Source: Nitrospirillum amazonense
Lineage (GTDB): Bacteria > Pseudomonadota > Alphaproteobacteria > Azospirillales > Azospirillaceae
NCBI RefSeq assembly: GCF_007828035.1
Contig: NZ_VITV01000016.1
Coordinates: 1-64,000, forward strand
Reading direction: 5' to 3'
DNA: 64,000 nt
Under the pieces are notes generated by a model. The model saw only the letters and a program-made list of their open reading frames with translations. It had not been told where the DNA came from and ran no database searches. Position numbers and translations under genes: made by a program. Shown in pieces: positions 1 to 8,261 of this stretch (the first letter of the stretch is position 1; every line of letters begins with the position of its first letter).

Positions 1-53
1 ACCGTCACGTCGTCCATGCGTCCACCACTCAAGCCGAGCGGCAAGCATGCCCA

Positions 54-236
54 TCAATAACGCCCTGGGAAGGCGTGGCTGCGCTGACGCTTACCGTAGA
101 CGCGATGGTCGGGGGCGTTCTCCGACAGCTTCTGCACCGGCACGATGGTGAGACTGGCGGTGATGTTCAGGGTCTTGAGGATGCCGGTGAAGCTGTTGTC
201 GTCGAGCTTGGTGAAGGTGCCGAGGGTGATGGCCAT
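54..236 (-). pseudogene. DUF736 family protein, C-terminally truncated
   Basis: The first ~47 residues follow the DUF736 pattern: a GTFTK start, a central TLNITASLTIVPV strand and ENAPDHRVY. DUF736 proteins are small proteins of unknown function carried on alphaproteobacterial plasmids and integrative elements. After ENAPDHRVY the reading frame leaves the family pattern and stops at residue 60, whereas family members run to about 100 residues. The ATG is preceded by a purine-rich GGAGAAAGATC ribosome site, so the start looks intact. The truncation is probably a deletion or rearrangement near position 100. A frameshift is less likely, because nothing family-like appears in the other frames up to the window edge. 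The gene's upstream region carries the first copy of the structured repeat (318-552). Confidence 0.65.
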
Positions 237-317
237 GATCTTTCTCCTTCGCTGTGGGGCGCGGGGCCTATCCCCGCGATGTCCCCGGCGTCAGAGCCCG
301 CACAGGCGGCCGTGCCA

Positions 318-552
318 CCCGGAGCGCACGCGACGGGCCGCAACGCAGTGCAGGACCCGAGGGGGAGAAAATTTGCCGCGCGAGGAATGCCGGCACCGGG
401 CCCCGCCCCTCAGGCGGGTGGTGCCGGCAGGGGAAATTTTCTCGAAACCCCGAGGGTTGGCGCGACCGCCGCGGGCTCTACGCCATCAGGAGAACAGCGG
501 GGATGGGCTTGCGGCCGACGCTCCAGAAGAGAAAGGCATCACACGTGCAACT
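318..552. repeat. Structured direct repeat, copy 1
   Basis: This ~235-bp stretch recurs, mostly identical and in the same orientation, at 4675-4916, so the two copies bracket the helicase/nuclease pair. It contains a long hairpin. The outer arms are GAGAAAATTT (365-374) and AAATTTTCTC (434-443), the middle arms TGCCGGCACC (388-397) and GGTGCCGGCA (420-429), and the inner arms CCCGCC (402-407) and GGCGGG (413-418). The element fills the gap between the DUF736 start and the helicase stop (237-599), where no gene is seen. Its function is unknown. A structured RNA or a recombination substrate are both possible. Confidence 0.8.
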
Positions 553-599
553 TCGTCGTCGTCCGGGACAGCGTTGTGCTGCTATCGCAAGGGAACTCG

Positions 600-2408
600 T
601 CAGGCGTCATCCGGAACCTCATCGTAACCAAACACGCAAGCGCCAAGAACAGCCGTCGTGCTGTAGGGGAGACTGCGGCCGTCGAGGCGACCAGTCTCAG
701 CGATTAGGTGCAGGTTCTTCCGAGGACGGGAGCAAACGACGTAGAGCAGCTTCTTGGCGCTTCTATCACCGTCAGGGTCCGCGAAGTGCGGGACCATTCC
801 CTCAAGCATGGCAAATGCGATAACTGTATCGAACTCGGCACCCTTAACGCCGTGGATCGTCGAGATGGTAATTCCCGTTCTACTAGCGAACACGCGGCGA
901 AACATACCAATGGCAGAAACGCCCTGGACACCAGCTCCTTCAAGCTGTGCAATCTGAGCCTCCGATCGCGCGAAGAATGTTTGGTGGTGCTCAGCGAGCG
1001 CAGACGAATCCGTCAGCTCGAAGCCCAGTGCGAGGCAGAATTCGTCGAAGTACAGTCGCAGAAACGCAAGCCCGTCATCTTGATCAATTTGGATCCCGTT
1101 GCAGCGGCGCAGCAACTCACGTTCCGACAAATCCCTGACCGAAATGCCAATATGGCGTAGCTCGACAAGAATTTCCTTCGCCCACCGCGTCCGACGTATA
1201 TAGAGCTGCGGGGAAGGCTCAGTGAGAGCCATCCGGGCCACCTTAAACCAAAAATTGTTTTGATCGCGAGCAAACGGCGCCATACCAGGACCGTCAAAGC
1301 TGTATTCCGGTAAAGCACTCATCAGTCGACGCGTCAAAGCCGCTAGCTGAACCCACCGGGGGCCGACGACACATACCTCACGCGCCGCGATGCCTAGTTG
1401 TTCGCAGTTATAGCGGATGAGGCGAACGATCTCGTCGTCCACCCCCTGGTGCGCTGTCTCCTCATCGAATGACACTAAGCTTGCATAGTCGCGATCTTTG
1501 CCTTCCGCCTCGACATCAGCGGCGAATACCCGGTAGTTCGAGAAATATTCCACAATCCGGCTCGACGACCGGTAGTTGATGGATAGACTCTTATCGGCCA
1601 ACTCAAGACCGCAAAGCGCGGCAAAATCCTCGCGGGTCATCGCGTAACCGCCGAGCGAGCCATAAATCGCTTGGTTGGGGTCACCAACTAAGAAGGTACG
1701 GGTCCGGCCTGCACCGGCTCGCAGGATCGCGGCAAGGATGGCGTACTGAATCTCCTTGGTGTCCTGAAACTCGTCAACGAGAACGAACTTAAAGATCGAG
1801 CTGAGAAGGATCGAAATCGACGGTTCGTTGACGATCAGGTCATGAGCGCAGCTCAGGATCATCTCGAAGTCGATCAATCGTTCCGCTTCGAGACCCGCCC
1901 AGTAATGTTGCAGCACTCCGAGAATTTGGGCTCGGCGGGCTGGATTTGGGGCTTCGAGCCGACAGCCTTCTGGTGTGAAATAGTGGTTGCAATCGAACGG
2001 CCGGATACGCGGTTGGCGTCCCAAGCAAAGCCTCTCCAGCCGCTGTTCCGTCTCACGCTCGTCGGCAACCCTGAATCCGAACTTCAGCTTTTCATGATAA
2101 ATGGCGTAGGGCCGCAAGATCCAGTCAAGGCAGAACGAATGGATCGTGCCAATCCACAGGCGCTCCGTATTGACGCCAAGCCGCTCGATGCGCTCCTCGA
2201 TCTCCTCCGCCGCCCGGTGGGTGTAGGTGATTGCCACGACCCAATGCCGGTCGGACTCAAGGCGAGACAATTCGAGCGCGATCTTGTAAGTAAGCGCTCG
2301 CGTCTTGCCGCTGCCGGGACACGCGATGAGGAACACACTGCCGTCGTGCTCGATGGCGTCGACTTGCTCGTCGTTCAGGTCATCTTTATTCCAAACAAAC
2401 ACCATCAT
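600..2408 (-). CDS. gajB: UvrD/Rep-type SF1A helicase, Gabija GajB-like
   Basis: 602 residues with the SF1A helicase motifs in order: Walker A ACPGSGKT near residues 29-36, motif II DEFQD (212-216), motif III VGDPNQAIYG, motif IV SINYRSSSRI, motif V STIHGVKGAEFD and motif VI VVCSRPRK. It should be a cytoplasmic ATP-dependent DNA helicase or DNA-end sensor. The start overlaps the stop of the upstream OLD nuclease by four bases (ATGA junction), so the two are translationally coupled. A UvrD-like helicase directly after an OLD ATPase/Toprim nuclease is the gene composition of Gabija. Published GajB proteins are somewhat shorter, about 500 residues. A second ATG lies one codon inside. The alternative is a DNA-repair UvrD paralogue, but pairing with the nuclease argues for defence. 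Confidence 0.8.
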   Translation of the reverse strand: MMVFVWNKDDLNDEQVDAIEHDGSVFLIACPGSGKTRALTYKIALELSRLESDRHWVVAITYTHRAAEEIEERIERLGVNTERLWIGTIHSFCLDWILRPYAIYHEKLKFGFRVADERETEQRLERLCLGRQPRIRPFDCNHYFTPEGCRLEAPNPARRAQILGVLQHYWAGLEAERLIDFEMILSCAHDLIVNEPSISILLSSIFKFVLVDEFQDTKEIQYAILAAILRAGAGRTRTFLVGDPNQAIYGSLGGYAMTREDFAALCGLELADKSLSINYRSSSRIVEYFSNYRVFAADVEAEGKDRDYASLVSFDEETAHQGVDDEIVRLIRYNCEQLGIAAREVCVVGPRWVQLAALTRRLMSALPEYSFDGPGMAPFARDQNNFWFKVARMALTEPSPQLYIRRTRWAKEILVELRHIGISVRDLSERELLRRCNGIQIDQDDGLAFLRLYFDEFCLALGFELTDSSALAEHHQTFFARSEAQIAQLEGAGVQGVSAIGMFRRVFASRTGITISTIHGVKGAEFDTVIAFAMLEGMVPHFADPDGDRSAKKLLYVVCSRPRKNLHLIAETGRLDGRSLPYSTTAVLGACVFGYDEVPDDA

Positions 2409-4540
2409 GCATACCCCAGGACCTCAATGATAACATCGCCGGGGATTGCCGGGGCGAGAGCAGCAAGCAGTGCGGCCTTATCGATCTCACCCCGCTGATA
2501 CTGCGCCGCGCGCGCGCGAACGTCAGCCACGACGATTGGCGGTAACAACGCAAGATTGTCATGCCTATTGAGACGATAGTGGATCATGTTAACCAGCACT
2601 GAACGGTTAAGCGGCCGGTGTGCCATGAAGATCGCCTCCAGCAAATAGGGCGGGATGCGCGATTTAGCAGTCACCCGCTTGGCAAGTTGAATTGCCAGCC
2701 ATCCTTTCCCCGCGTTGTCCGCCATCGTGAGAATTCGGCGACCGAAACGCCCGGGATCAGCCGAGCGCAAATCATCAGTTGCAGCCTGAATCGTCGCCGG
2801 ATCGACATAAACTGTCCCGACGCTATCTACGACGACCTCGACGTTGCCAGCCCGCACAAACTCGACCTCGAAGGTGCATTGAGCGAAGTGGGTCGACAAC
2901 CACGGATTGCCGGCCTTAAAGGTGTTGAGTCGCGCTTGGCGTGCAATGCCAGCCGCGGCCGAATTAATGGCTTTGACCTTCTGCTTAGCTAGCGTCTCAG
3001 AATCGGCTGCATTAGTTGTCGTGTCGAAGAAGCAAGCGTCTAGGTCCGTCACAATGGCGCAGCGCTTGCGGATGCGATCGTCGTGGAAGAGCACGGCAAC
3101 GTTTTCGAAACCAGTGCTCCGGACGTTGATGAGGCTAATGCCGAGTTCGTCGAGGCTGAGGCCCAGCACTTCCTTCACTAGGGCCGGGACCAGGATTTCC
3201 TCGGCGTCGCCTTCGACGAGGATGACGCTTTTGGCGAACAGCAGATTGCTACGCACCGCGTCGAGGTAGCGCTGGACGCTACGAATGTCGCTCTCATTTA
3301 GATCGGTAGTCGGCTGGTAAACCTCACATCGTGCACCGTTGCGGGCAAGGATGTTGACATTCTCAACGTTGCTGACCTCAGAAATGTGGGTCGAGTGAGT
3401 CGAGTAGATGACCTGGGTGTCGGTATAGGTTAGTCGATCAAAAAGCGTCTTCTGGATATGAGTGTGGATGTGTGCCTCTGGCTCCTCAATTAAGAGGAAG
3501 TTCGCGCAGGCCTGCTTGGCCTTTTGGTATTTGAATTCCAGCAACTTGAGCGTGAGATAGATAAGGTTTGCGCCACCGAGACTAAGTTCGTGGATCGCGC
3601 CCTCATAATCGTCCTCCGTCTCACCCACGAATAGCCGTAGGGATTGGAACAAGCGCTCGGCCTCAGCGGGAACCGCCGAGCGCACCGCCAAATTGGCCGG
3701 AGAATAGGTCTCGCCTGCGGCATCGCGAATGGTTTGGCGAATGTCGGTCCTAATCTCACCTACATCGGGCAAGTTCTCGATGGCCTCATTTAGGTCTTTG
3801 ACCTTTTCGGTGATTGGCTCCAGCGTGATAGGGTCAATCTCCCCACTCTTGCTGCGAAGTAAGGTTAGGAGCGGATTAGTTCGCTGGCCTTGGAACTCGG
3901 CGACAACATCACGCAAAGCCTGGACGAAGGTGAAACAGATTTCCTTAGTAACCGACAATGCCCTCGGGATCGGGCCGCCAATCTCCGGCGGACTTAGCTC
4001 CTTCGGGAAACGGACCTCATCGAAATCGCCCACCAACGCTGTATACACCTCGGGATCAGTGAAGTCGGCGGTGCTTTTCCCAGTCAGGACGGTCTCATAG
4101 TCATCTGTCGTCAGGCCCTTCAGTACTTCGGCGAGACCCGCTTGATCGCCTTCCTCAAGCTCGCCCAATTTGGACCGAATGGCGGCACTCGGGCGGAAGA
4201 TCAGATTATAGGTCGCGCGGCCTATGGCACCGCCTTCAATAGTACCGGCTCCATGCAGGAAGAGCGCCTGGATCGCTTCATCCTGGGAAACCTCACTGAA
4301 CTCCAGGCTAATTATGATCCAGTGGCCACGCCAATTCTTGAGGCCACGATGGAAATCGGTCTCATCCAGCCGATAAGCCCAACGGAGTTGATCGGCGTCG
4401 AGCAGAAGCCGAATGGCGCGAAACAAGTTCGTTTTGCCCGAACTATTCTCGCCGATGATCGTGTTGACGCCCTTTTTGAAGACGGCGTCGGCTCGCTCGA
4501 AGTTTCGGAAGTTGACCAATTGAACGCGGGAGATATGCAT
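2405..4540 (-). CDS. gajA: OLD-family ATPase/Toprim endonuclease, Gabija GajA-like
   Basis: 711 residues. The N-terminal half is an ABC/SMC-like ATPase with Walker A GENSSGKT (30-37), signature LSLGGANL (319-326), Walker B FLLIEEPEAH (348-357) and an H-loop STHSTH (380-385). The C-terminal half is a Toprim nuclease with the acidic ILVEGDAEE (440-448) and TDLDA (498-502). This is the class 2 OLD architecture. In Gabija, GajA is a nucleotide-regulated DNA-nicking enzyme that assembles with GajB. At 711 residues it is longer than the best known GajA (about 580); the extra length lies between Walker A and the signature. It is first in a two-gene operon with the helicase, and the second copy of the structured repeat lies ~135 bp upstream. 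All catalytic residues appear intact. Confidence 0.82.
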   Translation of the reverse strand: MHISRVQLVNFRNFERADAVFKKGVNTIIGENSSGKTNLFRAIRLLLDADQLRWAYRLDETDFHRGLKNWRGHWIIISLEFSEVSQDEAIQALFLHGAGTIEGGAIGRATYNLIFRPSAAIRSKLGELEEGDQAGLAEVLKGLTTDDYETVLTGKSTADFTDPEVYTALVGDFDEVRFPKELSPPEIGGPIPRALSVTKEICFTFVQALRDVVAEFQGQRTNPLLTLLRSKSGEIDPITLEPITEKVKDLNEAIENLPDVGEIRTDIRQTIRDAAGETYSPANLAVRSAVPAEAERLFQSLRLFVGETEDDYEGAIHELSLGGANLIYLTLKLLEFKYQKAKQACANFLLIEEPEAHIHTHIQKTLFDRLTYTDTQVIYSTHSTHISEVSNVENVNILARNGARCEVYQPTTDLNESDIRSVQRYLDAVRSNLLFAKSVILVEGDAEEILVPALVKEVLGLSLDELGISLINVRSTGFENVAVLFHDDRIRKRCAIVTDLDACFFDTTTNAADSETLAKQKVKAINSAAAGIARQARLNTFKAGNPWLSTHFAQCTFEVEFVRAGNVEVVVDSVGTVYVDPATIQAATDDLRSADPGRFGRRILTMADNAGKGWLAIQLAKRVTAKSRIPPYLLEAIFMAHRPLNRSVLVNMIHYRLNRHDNLALLPPIVVADVRARAAQYQRGEIDKAALLAALAPAIPGDVIIEVLGYA

Positions 4541-4674
4541 GACGCTGGCCTTTAACTCGCATTCTTAAGTGCGCTAGCTAGCACTCACGACCAAGGTTAG
4601 TTGCCCTTCAGCAAACTGTCTGCAACTTTGAGAGCAGGTTGCCAGATCCGCGCTACCCGACCGCTGCCCCCCTC

Positions 4675-4916
4675 CCCGGAGCGCACGCGACGGACCACAA
4701 CGCAGTGCAGGACCCGAGGGGGAGAAAATTTGCCGCGCGAGGAATGCCGGAACCGGGCCCCGCCTCTCGGGTGGGTGGTTCCGGTAGGGGAAATTTTCTC
4801 GAAACCCCGAGGGTGGGCGCGGCCGCCGCGGGCTTTACGCCATCAGAAGGACAGCGGAGATGGGCTTGTAGCCAATGCTTCAAAGGTGGAGAGAAAGGCA
4901 CTTCCATTGCAACTTG
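4675..4916. repeat. Structured direct repeat, copy 2
   Basis: Second copy of the element at 318-552. The outer arms GAGAAAATTT (4722-4731) and AAATTTTCTC (4791-4800) are unchanged. The middle arms are TGCCGGAACC (4745-4754) and GGTTCCGGTA (4777-4786). The C-G pair of copy 1 (394/423) has become A-T (4751/4780), a compensatory change. The two one-sided changes (4785 and 4772) leave G-U pairs if the plus strand is the RNA. It lies in the gap 4541-5174 between the nuclease start and the JAMM gene. The remainder of that gap is lower in GC and shows nothing else recognisable, apart from a short palindromic stretch around 4572-4587. Confidence 0.8.
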
Positions 4917-5174
4917 ATTGCAGCAACCGTTGTCAGCTTATCCTAAAGTTGCCGATTGTAATCAGGCCGAAAGATGGCACAATCGACGCCGATATTGATA
5001 AATAAACATATCCGCTGTACCCAGCTCTGCGCTGCAAGCCGTGCATGAGGTCCAGGCCACCGCACCATATCGTCACCGAAGATAGAAATTGATATAATTC
5101 AAGAATCCGTACGGTCGGTCTGCTTTGAGGAACGTCTCGCTATTAATTATTGATCGCCTGTTTTAGGGGCACAG

Positions 5175-5837
5175 ATGCCTTTCGCCTTATTTACCCATGC
5201 TGAGCAAGTTGCAATCCGACAAGTGCTGAACTTCCAACGGACTTTCGCACCGTCAGGATCAGGTCCCATGACCGCACCTCCCGCCCAAGAGTTGCATATT
5301 GCGCTCGATGGGTCGGGAATTACGCAAATCGCATGCGCCACCCATCCAGCACGCGGCGGAAATATGAGTCAAGCGATGCAGACCGCGGCGAATTCTGCAA
5401 ATGGCTGCCATATCATCCATAATCATCCCAGCCAAAGTTCACTCAGCCCTGATGATTGGGACGTGCTTGCGGCGCACCCCCGACTCCAGATGACCGCGGT
5501 AAATAGTGAGGGCACGACTTTTCGTGGTCGTATGTTGAATACAGCGTGCCTGCAGCAGGATCCTACCTATTTTCAGTCGCGCTGGGACTACGTGGCTGGT
5601 GAGTTTGAAAAGCAGATTACGTTGTGGTTTAGCTCTAGCAGTACGTTTGACCTCGGCAACTTCGGTACTCATAATGGCTGGTTGATTGGCCGTGCAATCG
5701 GCAAACGGCTGCAGGCCATCGGTTATGCTGACTTCGAATGTCTTCCCGATGGCGATAATGTCATCGCGTTGCGGAGTCCACATGCACCAATGATCGAGCG
5801 GACTCTTATGACTCTCTGTGCTCAGAGGATAATTTGA
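5175..5837 (+). CDS. JAMM/MPN-motif protein (possible metalloprotease)
   Basis: 220 residues, of unrecognised specific function. The segment IIHNHPSQSSLSPDD gives His82, His84, Ser91 and Asp94. This is an HxH...S..D zinc site like those of RadC and JAB/MPN isopeptidases, with one residue fewer between the second His and the Ser than in RadC. A Glu earlier in the protein (Glu39, AQELHIAL) could be the catalytic acid. The C-terminal ~110 residues match nothing I know. The gene is on the opposite strand to its neighbours and visibly lower in GC, which suggests separate acquisition. Position beside a Gabija-like pair makes defence or anti-defence cargo plausible, but the zinc motif is the only direct evidence. 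The start ATG follows AGGGGCACAG. Confidence 0.55.
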   Translation: MPFALFTHAEQVAIRQVLNFQRTFAPSGSGPMTAPPAQELHIALDGSGITQIACATHPARGGNMSQAMQTAANSANGCHIIHNHPSQSSLSPDDWDVLAAHPRLQMTAVNSEGTTFRGRMLNTACLQQDPTYFQSRWDYVAGEFEKQITLWFSSSSTFDLGNFGTHNGWLIGRAIGKRLQAIGYADFECLPDGDNVIALRSPHAPMIERTLMTLCAQRII

Positions 5838-5992
5838 TTGCAGCCTATAAAATCAGACGTGCTACGTGAATTGCAAAGGACTTTTTCTGTCGCTTCTGCC
5901 CAAAACCAGCCAATTTGCTCACAGCCGACTACAACAGTTCCCCAAAGAATCTGGTTGGCATTCCTGTTCTGAGCGTTCAGCCCGCTGTTTGT

Positions 5993-6940
5993 TCAGCAAT
6001 CTTTCCCAAAGCGCCACACCGCAATGCCCATCTTCCGCGCTTTGTCAGCCAAGTTCTGCGAGATCCCTGAGCCCGGAAACGCCACCATCCCAATAGGCAT
6101 CGCTTCCAGCAACTGGTCATTGCGTTTGAACGGCGCCGCGTTCTTGTGGCGGATCCAGTCGGGTTTGTAGACAATCTGCGGCACCTGCCGGTGGTCGGCC
6201 CAGCACGCGGCGATGCGCTCTGCGCCCTTCGGTGCGCCGCCGTGCAGCAGCACCATGTCGGGGTGCTTGGCGCGGACCTTATCCAGCACGGCCCAGATGC
6301 GCTCATGGTCGTTGCAGTCGACGCCGCCGGTGAAGGCCACCTTAGGGCCTGGCGGCACCAGCAACGTGTGGTCAGCCCGACGGCGGGCGGCGGAGAAGTC
6401 GCGGCTGTCGATCATGGCCGCCGTCATGGTGCGGCGGTTCAGCTGCGAGCCCTGGCGTGGGCGCCAGGTGGAACCGGTCAGGGTTTCGTAGGCTTCGGCG
6501 GCGGCATCGCGGAAAAACTCGAAGGCGTTGCGGCGTTCGATCAGACCGACACCTTCCGCGGTCAGCCGCTCCAGTTCGACCGACCGGATTTCCGAACCGT
6601 CCTGGTCACGCTGGCTGCGCTGCTGGGCCTGCTCATTAGTGTCCAGGTCGCGTTCCAGGGTCGCGATGCGACGATGAAAGACGTTGACGCAGGCCCACAG
6701 CAGGTCATCGAGGTCGTCCTCCAGCCTGGTGTCAGTCAGCAAGCCAGCCAAGGCCTCCAGACAGGCGCCAATCTCGGCACGGGCCTGATCGGCATCCGGC
6801 AGGGGGCGTGGGTCGGGCTCGTCTTGGAAGGGGCGATAGCCATACAGCTGAAGCTCCTCCAGCAGGTGGGCGGACGGGCTGCCATCGGTCGGCAAATTGG
6901 TATCCGTGAGAATGGTGGATCGGGAGTGGCGGTTGAACAT
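5993..6940 (-). CDS. DUF2493 domain protein
   Basis: The C-terminal ~130 residues carry the DUF2493 (SLOG-like Rossmann) pattern: KVAFTGGVDCNDHERIW, then LLHGGAPKGAERIA, then FPGSGISQNLADKA and a final WRFG. The N-terminal half is predicted helical and charged, as in the plasmid-borne members of the family. SLOG-fold proteins are thought to bind nucleotides or their derivatives, but the role of this plasmid family is not established. The ATG at 6940 was chosen; an in-frame GTG at 6949 is an alternative. The gene is last in the minus-strand run DUF932, ParB, Toprim, DUF2493. A 251-bp GC-rich gap with strong hairpins separates it from the Toprim gene. Confidence 0.75.
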   Translation of the reverse strand: MFNRHSRSTILTDTNLPTDGSPSAHLLEELQLYGYRPFQDEPDPRPLPDADQARAEIGACLEALAGLLTDTRLEDDLDDLLWACVNVFHRRIATLERDLDTNEQAQQRSQRDQDGSEIRSVELERLTAEGVGLIERRNAFEFFRDAAAEAYETLTGSTWRPRQGSQLNRRTMTAAMIDSRDFSAARRRADHTLLVPPGPKVAFTGGVDCNDHERIWAVLDKVRAKHPDMVLLHGGAPKGAERIAACWADHRQVPQIVYKPDWIRHKNAAPFKRNDQLLEAMPIGMVAFPGSGISQNLADKARKMGIAVWRFGKDC

Positions 6941-7006
6941 GACGGTCACCGGAGCTGATCGGACGCGCCAATCGCGGCCTTCCGGGGATCACCCGCCAGG
7001 GCTTCA

Positions 7007-7081
7007 GGCCGGTCCCGCACCCTTTGTGGGCCGCAGCGGTAGCGGAGGACGGCCGGGCATCCGGCCGTTGCGGGACCGGCC
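7007..7081. repeat. Nested inverted repeat between Toprim and DUF2493 genes
   Basis: A perfect 13-bp inverted repeat, GGCCGGTCCCGCA (7007-7019) and TGCGGGACCGGCC (7069-7081), encloses a second perfect hairpin GGCCGG-GCAT-CCGGCC (7051-7066). No T-tract follows on either strand, so a simple Rho-independent terminator is unlikely. It lies in the leader of the DUF2493 gene. A regulatory RNA fold or a protein-binding palindrome of the element backbone are possible. The rest of 6941-7191 shows nothing recognisable. Confidence 0.6.
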
Positions 7082-7191
7082 GGCCCTGGCAGATCCCCAC
7101 CCTGGGAGGCCGCCTCTCGCGCGGCCCGCCCGCCGGTGCACCAGCCCTGGGACCGCCGCATCGCCCCCTCACCCATCCGCTGACGGGCGGA

Positions 7192-8193
7192 TCATTCCCC
7201 CGGCAGGAAAGCTGCCGCGTCTCGGCCGGCCAGTTGCGATGCGATCCAGTCCCGCAGTTCCGCTAGCCCGAAGGCCATCAGGTCGCTGTTGAAATCGTCG
7301 AGCCGGGGGTGGAGCGGCAGGACCTCCAGCCCGGCGTCGAGGCCACGCCGCAGGAGCTTGGCCAAGGCCCACCGCCCCGCCGCATCGGCATCACACGCGA
7401 CATAGAGGCGGCGGAGCGCGGCGGGGAAAGTCCAGGCGCTGAGATGGGGTGCGGAGAGCGCCGCGACGGCGGGCAGCCGTGGGAAGGCCATGCGTAGCGA
7501 CAGCGTGGTTTCCAACCCCTCGCCCGCCGCCATGACAGGCCCAGCGGCACCGAGGCGGACAGCGTAGCCCGCCAGTTGCCCCATGGCGCGGCGTGGACCA
7601 TCCACCAGGGCCTTGCCACCATCGGGCGCCAACCAGGTGCGGTGCAGACCCCTTAACTGACCGTTATCGTTGGTCACCGCTGCGATCAGCGCAGGCAGGC
7701 TGACACGTCCGTGAGCCTCCCTCCGGTGACAGTGCGGATGGAAGCGCAAAGCCAATTCCGCCCGCACCAGCACGATGCCTCGGCCGGCCAAGTAGCGCGC
7801 CGCGAGTGTCCCCCGCACAGGCTGGCTCGCCGCGAACAGACGCCGGCACGATGCTGGCGTGCCGGTGTCGCGTTGCGTGGGCTCATCCGCGCGGGATGTC
7901 GGTGGCAGACGGAGGAAGACTTGCGCCTCCCTGATGGCGTCACGCAGGGACAGACCCTGGTTAAGGGCAATCAGGTCCAGCAGATCGCCGTGTTCACCGG
8001 TGGCGGCGTCCGTCCATTTGCCGGCGCGAGGCCCAACCAAACAGACATAGAGGCTACGGCCCGGGGCCCCCGACACATCCCCCACCTGCCAATACCGGCC
8101 CTCGCGGTGCCCCTTGGGCAGTAAGTGGCGGCAAACGTCCTCCGCCATGGACGCCAACTGTCGCGCGGTAGGGCCGGCATCCTGCGTCACCAT
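7192..8193 (-). CDS. Toprim domain primase-like protein (plasmid type)
   Basis: 333 residues. The N-terminal part contains GRSLYVCLVGPRAGKW and a GDLLDLIALNQG segment typical of the plasmid Toprim proteins related to DnaG-type primases. The C-terminal half has the Toprim signature with the acidic AAGEGLETTLSL and the DxD segment VACDADAAGRWA. It probably acts in element replication or in DNA metabolism during transfer. The CHC2 zinc finger of classical DnaG is not obvious. The ATG at 8193 has a good GGAG ribosome site; the longer frame would begin at an unsupported TTG. A terminator-like hairpin lies immediately upstream (8211-8236). Confidence 0.75.
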   Translation of the reverse strand: MVTQDAGPTARQLASMAEDVCRHLLPKGHREGRYWQVGDVSGAPGRSLYVCLVGPRAGKWTDAATGEHGDLLDLIALNQGLSLRDAIREAQVFLRLPPTSRADEPTQRDTGTPASCRRLFAASQPVRGTLAARYLAGRGIVLVRAELALRFHPHCHRREAHGRVSLPALIAAVTNDNGQLRGLHRTWLAPDGGKALVDGPRRAMGQLAGYAVRLGAAGPVMAAGEGLETTLSLRMAFPRLPAVAALSAPHLSAWTFPAALRRLYVACDADAAGRWALAKLLRRGLDAGLEVLPLHPRLDDFNSDLMAFGLAELRDWIASQLAGRDAAAFLPGE

Positions 8194-8210
8194 ATGAGCC
8201 TCCAAAGAAA

Positions 8211-8236
8211 ATGGCCCGACACTGGGGTCGGGCCAT
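8211..8236 (-). terminator. Terminator/attenuator hairpin before Toprim gene
   Basis: A perfect 10-bp stem with a 6-nt loop: ATGGCCCGAC (8211-8220) and GTCGGGCCAT (8227-8236). Read on the minus strand it is followed by TTTTCTTT, which fits a Rho-independent terminator for the ParB-like gene. It ends only about 18 bases before the Toprim start codon, so the T-tract abuts the GGAG ribosome site. Read-through versus termination here would set Toprim expression. Confidence 0.65.
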
Positions 8237-8261
8237 GAGTTGATCCGAGATTGATGGACGG

